Positions 42,325-55,990 of a stretch of DNA of 64,000 bases are shown here, piece by piece. The position numbers and the translations under genes are program-made. The stretch comes from Leptospira noguchii serovar Panama str. CZ214 (GTDB taxonomy: Bacteria > Spirochaetota > Leptospiria > Leptospirales > Leptospiraceae): assembly GCF_000306255.2 (NCBI RefSeq), contig NZ_AKWY02000026.1:62001-126000 (forward strand), given 5' to 3'. Numbering within the stretch: position 1 is the stretch's first letter; each line of letters opens with the position of its first letter. Under the pieces are notes generated by a model. That model had not been told where the DNA came from. It saw nothing but the letters and a program-made list of their open reading frames with translations, and ran no database searches.

Positions 42325-42837
42325 ATGGTTTATAAAATTCTAATATATCTAATCGGTTTTTTAGTTCTTTTGGTTTTGATGATTTATGCGGTTGGTGCAA
42401 GTCTACCGATTGAACATTCCGTTTCTATGGAACGTATTTACAAAGTTTCTCCAGAAAATGTTTATTCGTCAATCCGCGATTTTAAACAATATCCGTCTTG
42501 GAGACAGAACGTAAAAGAGGTAAAAGAAATTACTTCTACTTCTTGGAAAGAAACGGATGCTCACGATGATGTGATAACTTTTGCATTCATTCAAGATCGT
42601 AAAAATACGTTTCTCGAATCTAAAATTATGGACGAAGATAAACCTTTTGGCGGCTCTTGGACTTTCGAATTGAGTTCTGTTCCCGAAGGAACAAAATTAA
42701 AAATCACAGAAAACGGAAAAGTGTATTCTCCAGTTTTTCGTTTTTTTTCTAAATTTGTTTTTGGTCATTCCTCTACGATAAAAGAATATCTAGGCTTTAT
42801 GGATCAGAAAATTCAGGAGATTCAAAAAACGAAGTAA
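42325..42837 (+). CDS. Membrane-anchored SRPBCC (START-like) protein
   Basis: 170 aa. One N-terminal transmembrane helix (ILIYLIGFLVLLVLMIYAVG), then a polyketide-cyclase/SRPBCC domain: VSPENVYSSIRDFKQYPSWR, ESKIMDEDKPFGGSWTFEL and KLKITENGKVYSPVF, with a final long helix. The fold binds hydrophobic ligands in a cavity. GGAGG lies 9 nt before the start. Stands alone; the ligand is unknown. Confidence 0.8.
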   Translation: MVYKILIYLIGFLVLLVLMIYAVGASLPIEHSVSMERIYKVSPENVYSSIRDFKQYPSWRQNVKEVKEITSTSWKETDAHDDVITFAFIQDRKNTFLESKIMDEDKPFGGSWTFELSSVPEGTKLKITENGKVYSPVFRFFSKFVFGHSSTIKEYLGFMDQKIQEIQKTK

Positions 42838-42952
42838 AAATATAAGAGCTTGTCCCAAAACCTAAACACCGATAGGTGTTTGCTGAGTTACTTCGAGCGC
42901 CAATAGAAGCGAGATGCTGAGTTCAGGAAGTGTTTGCTTTAGTTTCATAAAA

Positions 42953-43224
42953 TGTGGGAACTACTGCAAATTCAGATTTCGCAGAAAAATTTTGAGAATG
43001 TAGGAACTCATAAGACTATGGTATCGGAAAATGGATGTTTAAAAATTTGTAATGTGACAAAATCTGTAGGAACTACTGCAAATTCAGATTTCACAGAAAA
43101 ATTTTGAGAATGTGGGAACTCATAAGACTACGGTATCGGAAAATGGATGTTTAAAAATTTATAATGAGACAAAATCTGTGGGAACTACTGCAAATTCAGA
43201 TTTCACAGAAAAATTTTGAGAATG
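42953..43224 (+). repeat. 112-bp tandem repeat of family C, ~2.4 copies
   Basis: The text CTACTGCAAATTCAGATTTC occurs at 42961, 43073 and 43185, an exact 112-bp period. Between occurrences come GAGAATGTRGGAACTCATAA, GACTAYGGTATCGGAAAATG and GATGTTTAAAAATTT. The third copy breaks off at GAGAATG about 35 bp before the DUF3052 start, so the array forms that gene's upstream region. Confidence 0.9.
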
Positions 43225-43258
43225 CGCGGTAGAAATTAAAAAATAGATCAGGGAAATT

Positions 43259-43657
43259 ATGTCAGGGTATTCAGCAAAATCTTTAGGGGATAAGTTAGGA
43301 CTCAAAGCGGGGATGAAAGTATATTTCAAGAACCTTCCAGAAGAAGTTCAAAAAGAACTTAGAGATCAACTGAAAGAGGTGGAAATCAAAAACACCTTAA
43401 AAGGTTCATTCGATTATTTGCATACATTTGAAAAAGAAATCAAAGAATTAAAAAAGCAATTTCCGAAATTGGTAGAAAATCTGGCGGAGAAAGGAATGAT
43501 TTGGATTTCCTGGCCCAAAGGATCGTCGAAGGTTCCAACCGACATAAACGAAAATGTCGTTCGTGAAATAGGATTAGAATTAGGGATTGTGGACGTAAAG
43601 GTCTGCGCGGTATCAGAAATATGGTCCGGCTTAAAATTTTATAGAAGAAAAAAATAA
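43259..43657 (+). CDS. DUF3052 family protein
   Basis: 132 aa. Matches DUF3052 by the start SGYSAKSLGDKLGLKAGMKV, the acidic middle, FEKEIKELKKQFPKLVENLA and the diagnostic GMIWISWPKGSSKVPTDI, then VGLVDxKVCAVSExWSGLKF-type ending (here GIVDVKVCAVSEIWSGLKF). Small cytoplasmic protein of unknown function. The start codon lies just after the 112-bp tandem array. Confidence 0.85.
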   Translation: MSGYSAKSLGDKLGLKAGMKVYFKNLPEEVQKELRDQLKEVEIKNTLKGSFDYLHTFEKEIKELKKQFPKLVENLAEKGMIWISWPKGSSKVPTDINENVVREIGLELGIVDVKVCAVSEIWSGLKFYRRKK

Positions 43658-43878
43658 TATTCTGTGTTTGGATCAAATCGATCGGATTTCTGAAACAATC
43701 ATAGAAACTCAACGAATATTTTTCTAAGATTGGCTGTTGGGGAAATAAGATTAACCGGCGTTAAACGAAAATCAGTCGTTGTGGAAAAATACTACAACGA
43801 TTCAAATCTGCAATATCTTTCCACGAAATAAAAAAACTTCTGCAACTTATTAAATAAACTATAACTACTATCGAAGCT

Positions 43879-43900
43879 AAAAAATTATCGTTATAATTTT

Positions 43901-43902
<2 letters not shown>
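43879..43902. terminator. AT-only hairpin at the 3' end of dps
   Basis: AAAAAATTAT, loop CGTT, ATAATTTTTT: a perfect 10-bp stem whose arms give a T-run on either strand. It touches the dps stop codon and could terminate dps and, from the other side, the DUF3052 transcript. Confidence 0.5.
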
Positions 43903-44389
<487 letters not shown>

Positions 44390-44643
44390 ATCCCCCTGTT
44401 AATAATAGACTGAAAACATAAAAGAACAAGAAAAAACTTATTACCTGTCCAAAAACATATTTCAAATAATCGTTCGTTCATAGTTTTGCTTTAAAGTTAT
44501 CAATCAAAAAATAATTTTTTTACCAAATAAAAAATACAATAATAAAGTAATACTTTGTAAAAATCGGGGCGCATGGTCGGTCATGTTTTATAGAAATACA
44601 AAAAAAGATTTCAAAACCGTCCGACCACCAGGCTCTCAGCTCT

Positions 44644-44704
44644 GGTCAATAAATTTCAAAACTTTTGGAAAATCAAAATGCCACGAGTCACAAATTTATT
44701 GACC
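44644..44704. repeat. 13-bp perfect inverted repeat
   Basis: GGTCAATAAATTT (44644-44656) and AAATTTATTGACC (44692-44704) with 35 nt between. Nearby GGTCGG (44574) and CCGACC (44624) are a second inverted pair. The 44390-44950 gap has no gene, and a family B element follows. Confidence 0.55.
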
Positions 44705-44751
44705 CCGCTTCGATCCCTTGCGCGAGGATTTTAAAGAGAAAATGGAAATTA

Positions 44752-44841
44752 GAGTTAATTCTCCAACTGTTTTCTATCACATGGAAACGGTCGATTGAAG
44801 CAGTTTGTTCAATTGAACTATGGAATTTTTTAACAAAACTC
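44752..44841. mobile_element. Family B element flanked by TA
   Basis: 90 bp starting GAGTTAATTCTCCAACTG and ending TTTTTTAACAAAACTC, with TA on both sides. The interior CATGGAAACGGTCGATTGAA matches the other copies in reverse orientation. Confidence 0.72.
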
Positions 44842-44950
44842 TATTGAGAACGTGTCCCGAAACTCAGTTTTAATTTAACAAAGAGATAAAACTGACAATT
44901 CAGCGTCTCGTATCTTTGGCGCTTACGTTTTTCGGGACAAATTCAGATTT

Positions 44951-46075
44951 TTATTTTTTCCTAGAATTGTACACCCGAATTGCGGAAAAAACTTCTTCCA
45001 ATTCTTCTTCCTTCATGTAAGGGAATAAAGGATAGTTGAGGACGGAAGAACAGATTCTACCGGTTGTATGTTTATCACCGAATTTTCCTTTGATATAAGG
45101 TTTTGCACCTGGTTGATCGCTCATAGCACCTGGGTAAATATTACCAAAACCGATTTCATTTTCTTTGAGAACTTCTTGAATCAGAGGACGTTCTTCAGGA
45201 GTAGAAAGTGTAACGTTGCAATAACCGTTTTCTTCATAATCCTTAGGTGGGTGGATTACTTGAATGCCTAGGTTTGGGAGTATATCATAATATTTTTGAA
45301 CAGCTTTTTTACGAGAAGCGATTCTAACTTCTAGATGTTTTAGGTTGATGTTTAGAAATGCTGCTTGTAGGGTATCCAGTCTGGAATTCCAACCCACGTC
45401 CCCGTAAGCGTAATGAGAAATTCTACCGTGATTAGCGAGCATTTTTACTTTATTGGCGAGTGTTTCGTCGTTTGTAAAAACTGCGCCACCGTCTCCCGCA
45501 CCACCTAACACCTTTGCCGGATAAAAGGAAGTGGTAGAAATAAGAGCGTCCTTGTAGATGGAATTTCCTTTGTATTTTACGCCGAAACATTGGGCTCCGT
45601 CTTCTAACAAAGGAATTCCTTTTGACTTACAGATTTTACGAAAATCTTCAATGCGGGAAGAACCCCAGCCGTAAAGATGTACGATAATTGCCGCCTTGGG
45701 TTTGACCTTATCCAGAGCTTTTTCAAATTCTATAAAGTCCATCTGAAGATCGTTTGGATCGGTATCAACTGTATAAGGGTCAGCGCCAACGTTTACTACG
45801 GATTCAAAAGTAGCCCAAAAAGTAGAATCAGGAAGAATGACGGAATCTCCTTTACCAACACCTAATGCACGTAAAGCGAGTTGAAGGGCGTCCGTACCGT
45901 TCGCACAAGCAATGGAAAACTTAGTTTCCGTAAGGGAAGATAAATTCTTTTCTAAAATAGAAATTTCTTCACCGCCAATAAAACTAGCGTTTTTACTAAG
46001 AACTTTTACTTTTTCTTCCCATTCTTCTAGTAAACCCGGTTCAAATCTTTTAATGTCTATAAATGGAACGCCCAT
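44951..46075 (-). CDS. DegT/DnrJ/EryC1-type sugar aminotransferase
   Basis: 374 aa, full length for the family. PLP-enzyme marks: [36 protein letters not shown] (given as type), LEDGAQCFG, and the Schiff-base Lys in [15 protein letters not shown]. The C-terminal part has [12 protein letters not shown]. It transfers an amino group to a keto-sugar nucleotide, normally for lipopolysaccharide or glycan sugars. It lies 45 nt downstream of lon on the same strand, but a functional link is not evident. Sugar specificity cannot be deduced. Confidence 0.88.
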   Translation of the reverse strand: MGVPFIDIKRFEPGLLEEWEEKVKVLSKNASFIGGEEISILEKNLSSLTETKFSIACANGTDALQLALRALGVGKGDSVILPDSTFWATFESVVNVGADPYTVDTDPNDLQMDFIEFEKALDKVKPKAAIIVHLYGWGSSRIEDFRKICKSKGIPLLEDGAQCFGVKYKGNSIYKDALISTTSFYPAKVLGGAGDGGAVFTNDETLANKVKMLANHGRISHYAYGDVGWNSRLDTLQAAFLNINLKHLEVRIASRKKAVQKYYDILPNLGIQVIHPPKDYEENGYCNVTLSTPEERPLIQEVLKENEIGFGNIYPGAMSDQPGAKPYIKGKFGDKHTTGRICSSVLNYPLFPYMKEEELEEVFSAIRVYNSRKK

Positions 46076-46120
46076 TTTGGCTCTCCTGAGTTAATTTATG
46101 TTTAAGAATATTCTAAAATA

Positions 46121-48640
<2,520 letters not shown>

Positions 48641-49008
48641 CTGAAAACGTCTCTTAATTTGTCCAGGTTCTTACAGTGGAGGAGATTCTCAAATCAAATC
48701 CAATTCTATTCCGGCTGAAAAAATTTCGAAAGATTGGCTTTTTGAAGAATCAAGTAGAATTTATTTTTTGATTTTGAAGCGGTTAGATCGATATACGCTG
48801 ATTTATTTTTGTATTTTTATCATGAGATTCTCTATAAAATTTAAAAGTAAAAACCCGATCTGTATCAAGGCGTCGTTTTAGGGATTTCTAACAAATTAGA
48901 AATTGATTCTATGGGAGTTTCTTAGAAAGTTTTTAGAAACTTTAAGCTCTTTACAATCGAACACTCCTACAAAGAATAGATCCATTTTGATCTTGTTAAT
49001 CGCATTCA
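48641..49008. other. Intergenic region between divergent genes
   Basis: AT-rich, with no repeat family or ORF recognised. It should hold the lon promoter and that of the TPR-ispF operon; no clear operator was seen. Confidence 0.3.
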
Positions 49009-50121
49009 ATGAATTATAAAAAAAACTTATTTGTTCTTCTTTTTTGTTTCGGAAGATTTCTTTACGCCCCACCTTATTCCGATCGAGAAATTTCTCTGAG
49101 TGAAATTTTGACTCAATATAAGTTAAAGAATTTTAGTGAAACTCTCAAGTTAATGAACCGAGTCGGAAAGTTGACCGATTCTCAAAAGTTAGCCTTAAAT
49201 TATACTCGTGCTCATTCTTACTTTCAATTAAAAGAATATAACAATGCTTTGGATGAGTTTTTAAAACTTTTGCCTGATGTACCTTACAAGTATGAAATCT
49301 ATAACAATCTTGGAGCTTGTTATTTTTATATAGGCGATTACAAAAATTCGCTTTATTATTTTAATCTTTCTAAAACAGAAAATCCAAATTATAAAATTGC
49401 GGAAAAAAATTATATTCTACTTCAGAATGCGATCTCTGCAAAAAATTTGGAAAAACTAGAAGCAACTCGGGAGAATTTTCCTGATACTTTTTTAGTAGTC
49501 TCGTCTGCAAGCGCTGATATATCTACTGGATGGATTTATTTTTATCTAGGTAAGTCTGCGGAGGCGATCCATCTTTTTAAAAATGCGATTAAAAGTGATC
49601 CGGGATATTCTCTTTCGTACTTATCTCTAGGTTATTTATACGATTCGAGTGGAAATTTTAAATCTGCGATTCGATACTACAAGTCCGCACTAAAGATAGA
49701 TCCCGATTATCCGGATATTTGGAACAATCTTGGAATTAGTTATTATAACGACGGGCAAATAGAAAACTCAATCTCACACTTTGAAAAAGCAATTCAACTC
49801 AATCCTACGTTTGCATATCCGGTAAATAATTTAGGTTTTATTTATATACAAAAAGACGATTTTTCGGAAGCAAAAAAATATTTTCTACGTTCAATTGAAT
49901 TAAAACCATCGGAGCCATTTTTATTGGGAGAAACATATGCAGGTTTATCTATCTGCAATTATCATCTTTTGGAATGGAATAAAGCAAAAGAAAATAAAAA
50001 AAGATCAATTGAACTCAATTTTAATCTTTCTAAAGAGGATTACTTGAGAAAGGAACTAAGGTGGAAAGAAAAAATTATAGACATTTTTTTAAACCAAATC
50101 GATAAAAATAATATAATTTAG
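49009..50121 (+). CDS. TPR-repeat protein with signal peptide
   Basis: 370 aa. N-terminal signal MNYKKNLFVLLFCFGRFLYA. The rest is a run of about seven to eight TPR units, e.g. IYNNLGACYFYIGDYKNSLY, SYLSLGYLYDSSGNFKSAI, IWNNLGISYYNDGQIENSI and PVNNLGFIYIQKDDFSEAK. Exported, probably a periplasmic scaffold. It precedes ispF by 9 nt, so they are likely co-transcribed without an obvious functional connection. Confidence 0.8.
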   Translation: MNYKKNLFVLLFCFGRFLYAPPYSDREISLSEILTQYKLKNFSETLKLMNRVGKLTDSQKLALNYTRAHSYFQLKEYNNALDEFLKLLPDVPYKYEIYNNLGACYFYIGDYKNSLYYFNLSKTENPNYKIAEKNYILLQNAISAKNLEKLEATRENFPDTFLVVSSASADISTGWIYFYLGKSAEAIHLFKNAIKSDPGYSLSYLSLGYLYDSSGNFKSAIRYYKSALKIDPDYPDIWNNLGISYYNDGQIENSISHFEKAIQLNPTFAYPVNNLGFIYIQKDDFSEAKKYFLRSIELKPSEPFLLGETYAGLSICNYHLLEWNKAKENKKRSIELNFNLSKEDYLRKELRWKEKIIDIFLNQIDKNNII

Positions 50122-50130
50122 GAATATTGA

Positions 50131-50616
50131 ATGTATAGAATTGGAAACGGAATTGATTTTCATAAATTAGAAATCAATTCAAGCCGTTCTTTGATGTTGG
50201 GCGGGCTGGAATGTGAATCAGAATTTGCTCTTGTTGGACATTCGGATGCTGACATCATTTTACACGCGATTTCGGATGCAATTTTAGGAGCACTTGCGTT
50301 AGGCGACATTGGTCAGTATTTTCCGGATACAGATCAAAGTCTAAAAAACATGGACAGTAAGGTGATTCTTGCCAAATGCATCGAGCTGATGAAGGAAAAG
50401 AATTTTAATCTTGTCAATGTAGATTGTACCGTGATCGGAGAAAAACCTAAGATTGCTCCTCTCAAGGAGAAAATTACAAAATCTTTAAGTAGTTTGTTGA
50501 ATCTCCCTTTGGATTGTGTTTCTGTAAAAGCCACCACAACCGAAAAAATGGGTGCCTTGGGTAGACAAGAGGGAATTGGAACTTTTTGTTCGGTTCTTTT
50601 AGTACAGAGGTCTTGA
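50131..50616 (+). CDS. ispF: 2-C-methyl-D-erythritol 2,4-cyclodiphosphate synthase
   Basis: 161 aa, normal length. Metal ligands are in GNGIDFHKL (Asp/His) and [19 protein letters not shown] (His), followed by [10 protein letters not shown] and a C-terminal [17 protein letters not shown]. It converts the CDP-ME-2-phosphate intermediate to MEcPP in the non-mevalonate isoprenoid pathway. Translated from its own ATG 9 nt after the TPR gene. Confidence 0.95.
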   Translation: MYRIGNGIDFHKLEINSSRSLMLGGLECESEFALVGHSDADIILHAISDAILGALALGDIGQYFPDTDQSLKNMDSKVILAKCIELMKEKNFNLVNVDCTVIGEKPKIAPLKEKITKSLSSLLNLPLDCVSVKATTTEKMGALGRQEGIGTFCSVLLVQRS

Positions 50617-50757
50617 AATATACTCGGATATATGAAAATGATATCAACCCAAAACCTTAGAAAAAATCGTTTTTGAATTTTTGGGTAAAATGTGTTGGTT
50701 CCTACAAAAATCCTTATATCGTATGATTTACAGTTTTTTAACATTCTTTTGTTATTA

Positions 50758-50850
50758 GAGTTGTTGAAAAACTAATTCTTCATCAGTTTCATGAAAACGG
50801 TAGATTAAAACAGTTTTGTTGATCTAATCTATGAAATTTTTCAACAACTC
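50758..50850. mobile_element. Family B element flanked by TA
   Basis: 93 bp starting GAGTTGTTGAAAAACTAATT and ending ATTTTTCAACAACTC, with TA on both sides. The 14-bp ends are perfect inverted repeats. Confidence 0.82.
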
Positions 50851-50864
50851 TATTATAATTTTTG

Positions 50865-51062
50865 TAATAGTTCCCACATTTTAGAGTTTGTCTCAAAATC
50901 TCAAAGAATTTTGCGCGATCATTCTTTAGAAATTTTTAATAAAATGCAGTAGTTCCCACAAATTAAGTCGCATTTGGGAATTTGCAAACTTTCTAGCAGT
51001 TCTAAAGTTGTTCAATTTTCGTAGTAGTTCCTACATTTTGATGTTTTGGGACAAACTCTTAG
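50865..51062. repeat. Family C repeats in inverted orientation
   Basis: TAGTTCCCACATTTTAGAG (50868), GCAGTAGTTCCCACAAATTA (50946) and GTAGTAGTTCCTACATTTTG (51020) are reverse-complement family C units separated by GTCTCAAAATC-like text. AAATTAAGTCGCATTTGGGA here recurs at about 63458 as AAATTAGGTCGCATGTGACA. Confidence 0.62.
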
Positions 51063-51802
51063 CATTTTTACAGTAAATTTTAGTTTTAAAAAATTTCTAT
51101 AAAATGAATTTTAAATGTTTTTCAAGCAAAGATTATTACTACTGATCTCTATTTAAATGTTTTATTATAAAATGTCGTTTTACGTAAGTTCTATAAAATC
51201 CAATCCGAAAGAGATTGTTTGTTGCGACCTATAAAAAGAGTTAGTTGAGTTTAGGGAGTCGTTGCATTGAGTTTTTATTCGCTCAGATTTTCTTTTTCTG
51301 AATTCACATGATTAAAGTGTTAAGTAGGTACTTATTATGTAGTTATGAATAAGAAGTCTGAAATGTACTTATAAAAGTAGTATAAAAATTAATGATCAAT
51401 CTTGGAAGTTGCAGAAGTTTTCATTGCATCTAATCCGGAAATGTTGGCTTTTTTGAAGTAGATCTTAAATTTAAAAATAAACGCGTAGTTATTTTTATAT
51501 GTCTTAGTAGTTTCGGAATTGGTAAAAAAGTATTTAAGAAAATTAAAAGTTAATCAAATATTATAACCTATTGTTAAATTAAAAAGTTGATAGAAAATTT
51601 AAAATCAAGTTAAGCCATAACAAATCTTTCTGTTAACTATTATCTTTTTAGGCGTTTGTAGAATGATTCTTCTTTAAGTTTTAAAAGTTTATACCTCCCT
51701 TACAAAAAGACGACTCGATATAATCTCCATTCAGCTTTTGGAATGGATTCTAAAAAACTTCAATTACGTTTGAATATAAAATAAAAAATTCTTAAAGTGA
51801 TC
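51063..51802. other. Gene-free stretch with decayed repeat pieces
   Basis: 51218-51310 has GGGAGTCGTTGCATTGAGTTT and a TTCTGAATTCACATG end, the right part of a degenerate family A element like that at 41939-42251. Nothing coding is recognised before rimI. Confidence 0.4.
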
Positions 51803-52255
51803 TTAATCGGGCTCGGGGACTTCAAAACTAAAACTTTCAAAAACGTCAACCGGAGCTTTTTTATAAATCAAAGCGTTTGAACCGTCTTCGTAATAATGTT
51901 TTCTTACGTGAATTCTTTGGAACCCACAGGAATCATATAAAGCGATTGCAGGATAATTTGTAGAATCGACTTCAAGAAAAAACGTTTTTTCTTTTTCGGA
52001 ATTTAAAAGAGATTCTAAAAGTTCTTTTCCAATTCCTTGTTTTCTTTTCCGGTAAGAAACCGCGATCCGAAAGATTTCAATTTCTTCGCCTACCAACTTG
52101 TAGAGGATGTAACAAAGGTCAGTAGAACCGATACCGGAAAACTCCTCAAGATGGGAGTATAACATTTCTTTTGTCCAGGCCCGGCTACCAAAACAGTTTT
52201 GTTCTAAGTTGAAAAGCCAGTCTAAGTCTGATTTATTTAGAATTTTTATGTTCAA
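51803..52255 (-). CDS. rimI: RimI-like GNAT N-acetyltransferase
   Basis: 150 aa. N-terminal [20 protein letters not shown], the acetyl-CoA-binding [20 protein letters not shown] (Q/RxxGxG/A loop) and [18 protein letters not shown], which is the diagnostic Asn-Tyr ending of RimI. It acetylates the N-terminus of ribosomal protein S18 in E. coli; other targets are possible. The C-terminal ~20 residues ([12 protein letters not shown]) extend past the family norm. Stands alone. Confidence 0.85.
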   Translation of the reverse strand: MNIKILNKSDLDWLFNLEQNCFGSRAWTKEMLYSHLEEFSGIGSTDLCYILYKLVGEEIEIFRIAVSYRKRKQGIGKELLESLLNSEKEKTFFLEVDSTNYPAIALYDSCGFQRIHVRKHYYEDGSNALIYKKAPVDVFESFSFEVPEPD

Positions 52256-52394
52256 GGTGGAAACTCATTTGTAATTTTTTGTCAAATTATAGTTGCAGAA
52301 CTCAAATATTTCAATCAAGATTCAAAACTTAACTTTCAGATAAAATGACCGATTTTGGAAATTCAAATCTGAAAGAAATGATCAAGGAGTTGCT

Positions 52395-52742
52395 ATGAAA
52401 AAAATTGGTAAAATTATATACGCGGTTCCATTTGCGATTTTCGGGTTATTTCACTTTATTTCGGGGCCCGCGATGTCAGGAATCGTTCCTTCTTACATTC
52501 CTTTTCCGATTATTTGGGTTTATATAACCGGATTGGCGTTGATTGCGGCTTCGGTTTCTATCATTACAGGAATCAAAACACATTTGGCCACTGTACTTTT
52601 GGCGGTTCTTTTGGGAATTTTTGTCGTTTTGGTGCATCTTCCGGGCGCGGCTGCAGGCAATCAAGCTTCTACAGTGGCCCTTCTGAAAGATGTTTCTCTT
52701 TTAGGAGCTTCTCTTCTAATTGCAGGAACCGTAAAGGATTGA
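52395..52742 (+). CDS. DoxX-like small membrane protein
   Basis: 115 aa with four hydrophobic helices. Matches the DoxX/DoxD-like superfamily: an N-terminal FHFISGPAMSGIVPSYIP, then GLALIAASVSIITGIKTHLA and LLAVLLGIFVVLVHLPGA. AAGGAG is 7 nt before the ATG. Inner-membrane protein; DoxX relatives are linked to quinone/thiosulfate oxidation or oxidative defence, but this branch is uncharacterised. Confidence 0.82.
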   Translation: MKKIGKIIYAVPFAIFGLFHFISGPAMSGIVPSYIPFPIIWVYITGLALIAASVSIITGIKTHLATVLLAVLLGIFVVLVHLPGAAAGNQASTVALLKDVSLLGASLLIAGTVKD

Positions 52743-52959
52743 TTTATATTACAAAAAATAGACGAGTTGAGTAAAGTGTGGGAACTACTACAAAATAAAT
52801 TTTTTGGGAGTTGTGAGAACTCCCTCTTTAAATTAAGAAGCAATTCGCTCGCAAAATTTTTTCGTATCAAAAGCGAGCGATCGCGCTTCGAATTCAAAAT
52901 TTTTCTTATTCGTTCTATAAAATTGAGTATCGTAAATTTTTATTACAAAACCCTACTTT

Positions 52960-53101
<142 letters not shown>

Positions 53102-53106
53102 ACTTT

Positions 53107-53335
53107 AACGTGAGCAGAGTGTAAGGAATTTATTTTTCTAAAAAAGTTGGATCTGAACTTTATGGATCAATCCCTAAAATGTGGGAACTCATACAAAAAG
53201 TAAATGTTTAAAAATTTGTAATGTGACTTAATTTGTGGGAACTACTGCAATTCACGATTTTACATATAAATTCTAAAATTATAAGAACTCACATTCTTAA
53301 AAAACCTTTCTCAATTTTCTTACGCCGAATTAACG
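53107..53335. mobile_element. Degenerate family A element with family C insert
   Basis: Left end AACGTGAGCAGAGTGTAAGG and right end CTTACGCCGAATTAACGT, 229 bp apart, but with no matching 5-bp flank (ACTTT versus GGATT). The interior is family C (AATGTGGGAACTCATACAAA, TTTGTGGGAACTACTGCAA), so this is probably a recombined composite. Confidence 0.55.
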
Positions 53336-53888
53336 TGGATTTGGCGAAAAAAATCTAGGCAAATCCGGTGTTACCGGATCGCGTTTTTCACTCCAAATTC
53401 CTTCGGAATTTAAACTCAATGTTGCGGGTGCAACATAATAATCGCTTTCGCGTTGGATTACGCTGAACATGAGTTAGATGGCCCTTATAATAAATATTTA
53501 CAATACTCAATTTTATAGGAATCGATAACATTCAATGTGGGAACTCTCTCAAAATTTAGGTTTGTCTGTAAAATGAATGAGGAACTACCTCAAGTTAAAA
53601 GATAGAAACTTATAAAAGTTTATTATTGTATTCAAATGTGGGAACTACTGCAATAAAACTACGTCAAAATGTAATAGTTCCCACATTTTTGGGAAACGAA
53701 AGCGTCTCGCTTTTTATGGACGCTCTGCAGATCGCTCGATTATATTGGGACGCTTTTCATTGTTTACACCAAATCCAGATAAAAATAGAGAAAAGTGTTC
53801 TATTTTTTTCGAAAAATTCAGTCTGAGGCTCATGAATTACAAACCGTACCCATTAGAGTAGAAGGATTTTTTTTTATAAGCCGATATT
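53336..53888. other. Gene-free stretch of mixed repeats
   Basis: Contains family A/D fragments (TCGCGTTTTTCACTCC, GTTGCGGGTGCAACATAATA) and family C units near 53533 and 53636, the last inverted at 53678. Short open frames here overlap the repeats and are not supported. Confidence 0.5.
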
Positions 53889-55006
53889 ATGAAAAGAGCA
53901 GATTCTTTCCGGGGAAATTTTATGATTCAAAAAAGTGTGATTCTAATTTTAGAACCTTTATCAAAACTTCTAAAAAACAAAACGATCTACTTAGCAGTAA
54001 AAATGTTCGATAGGTCTTCGGATAGAATCTTACTCAAAATTCAAACGTTCTGGCTCTGGTATAAAAATATTAAAGATTCAAATTCTGTTTTTCGCAAAAC
54101 GGTTTGTTGTCAAAAATTTGAAACACCGCATTCCCGTTTTTGGAAACGAGTCCTAACTTTATCTTTTTGTTTATTTGTTTTTATCTCTTGCGAAAGATCC
54201 AAAAATTTCGGATTTCGAAATCGAGCAGATAAACCACCAACTGTGGAAGATTTAGAAGCCTGGAAAGAAAGGCTTGCTATGGAAGAAGCAGAGATCATCG
54301 AATTAGAAAAGAAAATTTCTTCAATGGCGCAAAAAACAAGATCCGCGGGTGCACTTAGTTGGAAAATCGCGCAAGGTTATATGAAGATAGGAGACTACGA
54401 TATGGGGGTCAAATTTTATAACCGCGCTTTAAAAGAAAACAACGAAGGAAAAAAAATAGAAATCGTAGGAGCGGAACTTCATTTTTTTGAACCGGCAATT
54501 CCTTATTTTGAAAAGGCACTCCTGCTAAAACCGGTTGATCAACAACTTTTATTTGAAACCGCCCTTGCCTATGCAAACGCTTCTAAAGATAGGGGTTGGG
54601 AAACTACAAGAAGACAAATAGCAATCGATCTTTTTACTCATCTATCCATTCAAGATCCTAGAGATTCTAGATTTCCGTTTCAACTTGCTCTTATCTATTT
54701 CGATTCTTCTATGGCGGATTCTTCTTGGGAAGGTGTATCTGCAGGTTTTCACGATCAAGATAAAGCATTTAGAATTTTGGATGATATTATAAAAAAAGAA
54801 TCTAGAAACGTTCCTGCTCGTTTTGCAAAAGCGAATTTCTTATATAGGCTTGGTAAGGTAGACGATTCCAAAGAAGAATATTTAAAAGTAAAAAAAACGA
54901 TCGAAGACTTAAATGAAGCAGGGTTAGTTCGAGGTGGACTTGAAAAAAATGATTCGTATCAAAATGTACTTCAAAATCTGAAAAAAATAGAAAAAACTTC
55001 CTCGGA

Positions 55007-55010
<4 letters not shown>
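53889..55010 (+). CDS. TPR-containing lipoprotein with atypically long leader
   Basis: 373 aa in the longest form. A lipobox FVFISC (Cys ~100) follows a hydrophobic segment (VLTLSFCLFVFIS), so the leader would be ~99 residues, far beyond a normal signal. No in-frame ATG, GTG or TTG lies just before it, so the true start is unresolved (Met12 and Met39 are candidates), or an upstream part belongs to another frame. The mature part is charged (EAWKERLAMEEAEIIELEKK) then TPR-like (YFEKALLLKPVDQQLLFE). The 3' end overlaps dprA by 4 nt (ATGA), indicating translational coupling. Confidence 0.65.

Positions 55011-55990
<980 letters not shown>

Noticed and set aside
42953..43224. Possible CRISPR array
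   Set aside because: The repeat period is exactly 112 bp, the whole unit is repeated, and there are no unique spacers or cas genes.
44560..44720. Possible tRNA (GC-richer patch with inverted repeats)
   Set aside because: No cloverleaf, anticodon arm or CCA-like end could be fitted.
48641..49008. CIRCE or heat-shock operator upstream of lon
   Set aside because: No TTAGCACTC-N9-GAGTGCTAA-like inverted repeat found.
53626..54013. Two short plus-strand frames
   Set aside because: The first is in family C repeats and the second is mostly in another frame of the TPR lipoprotein gene.
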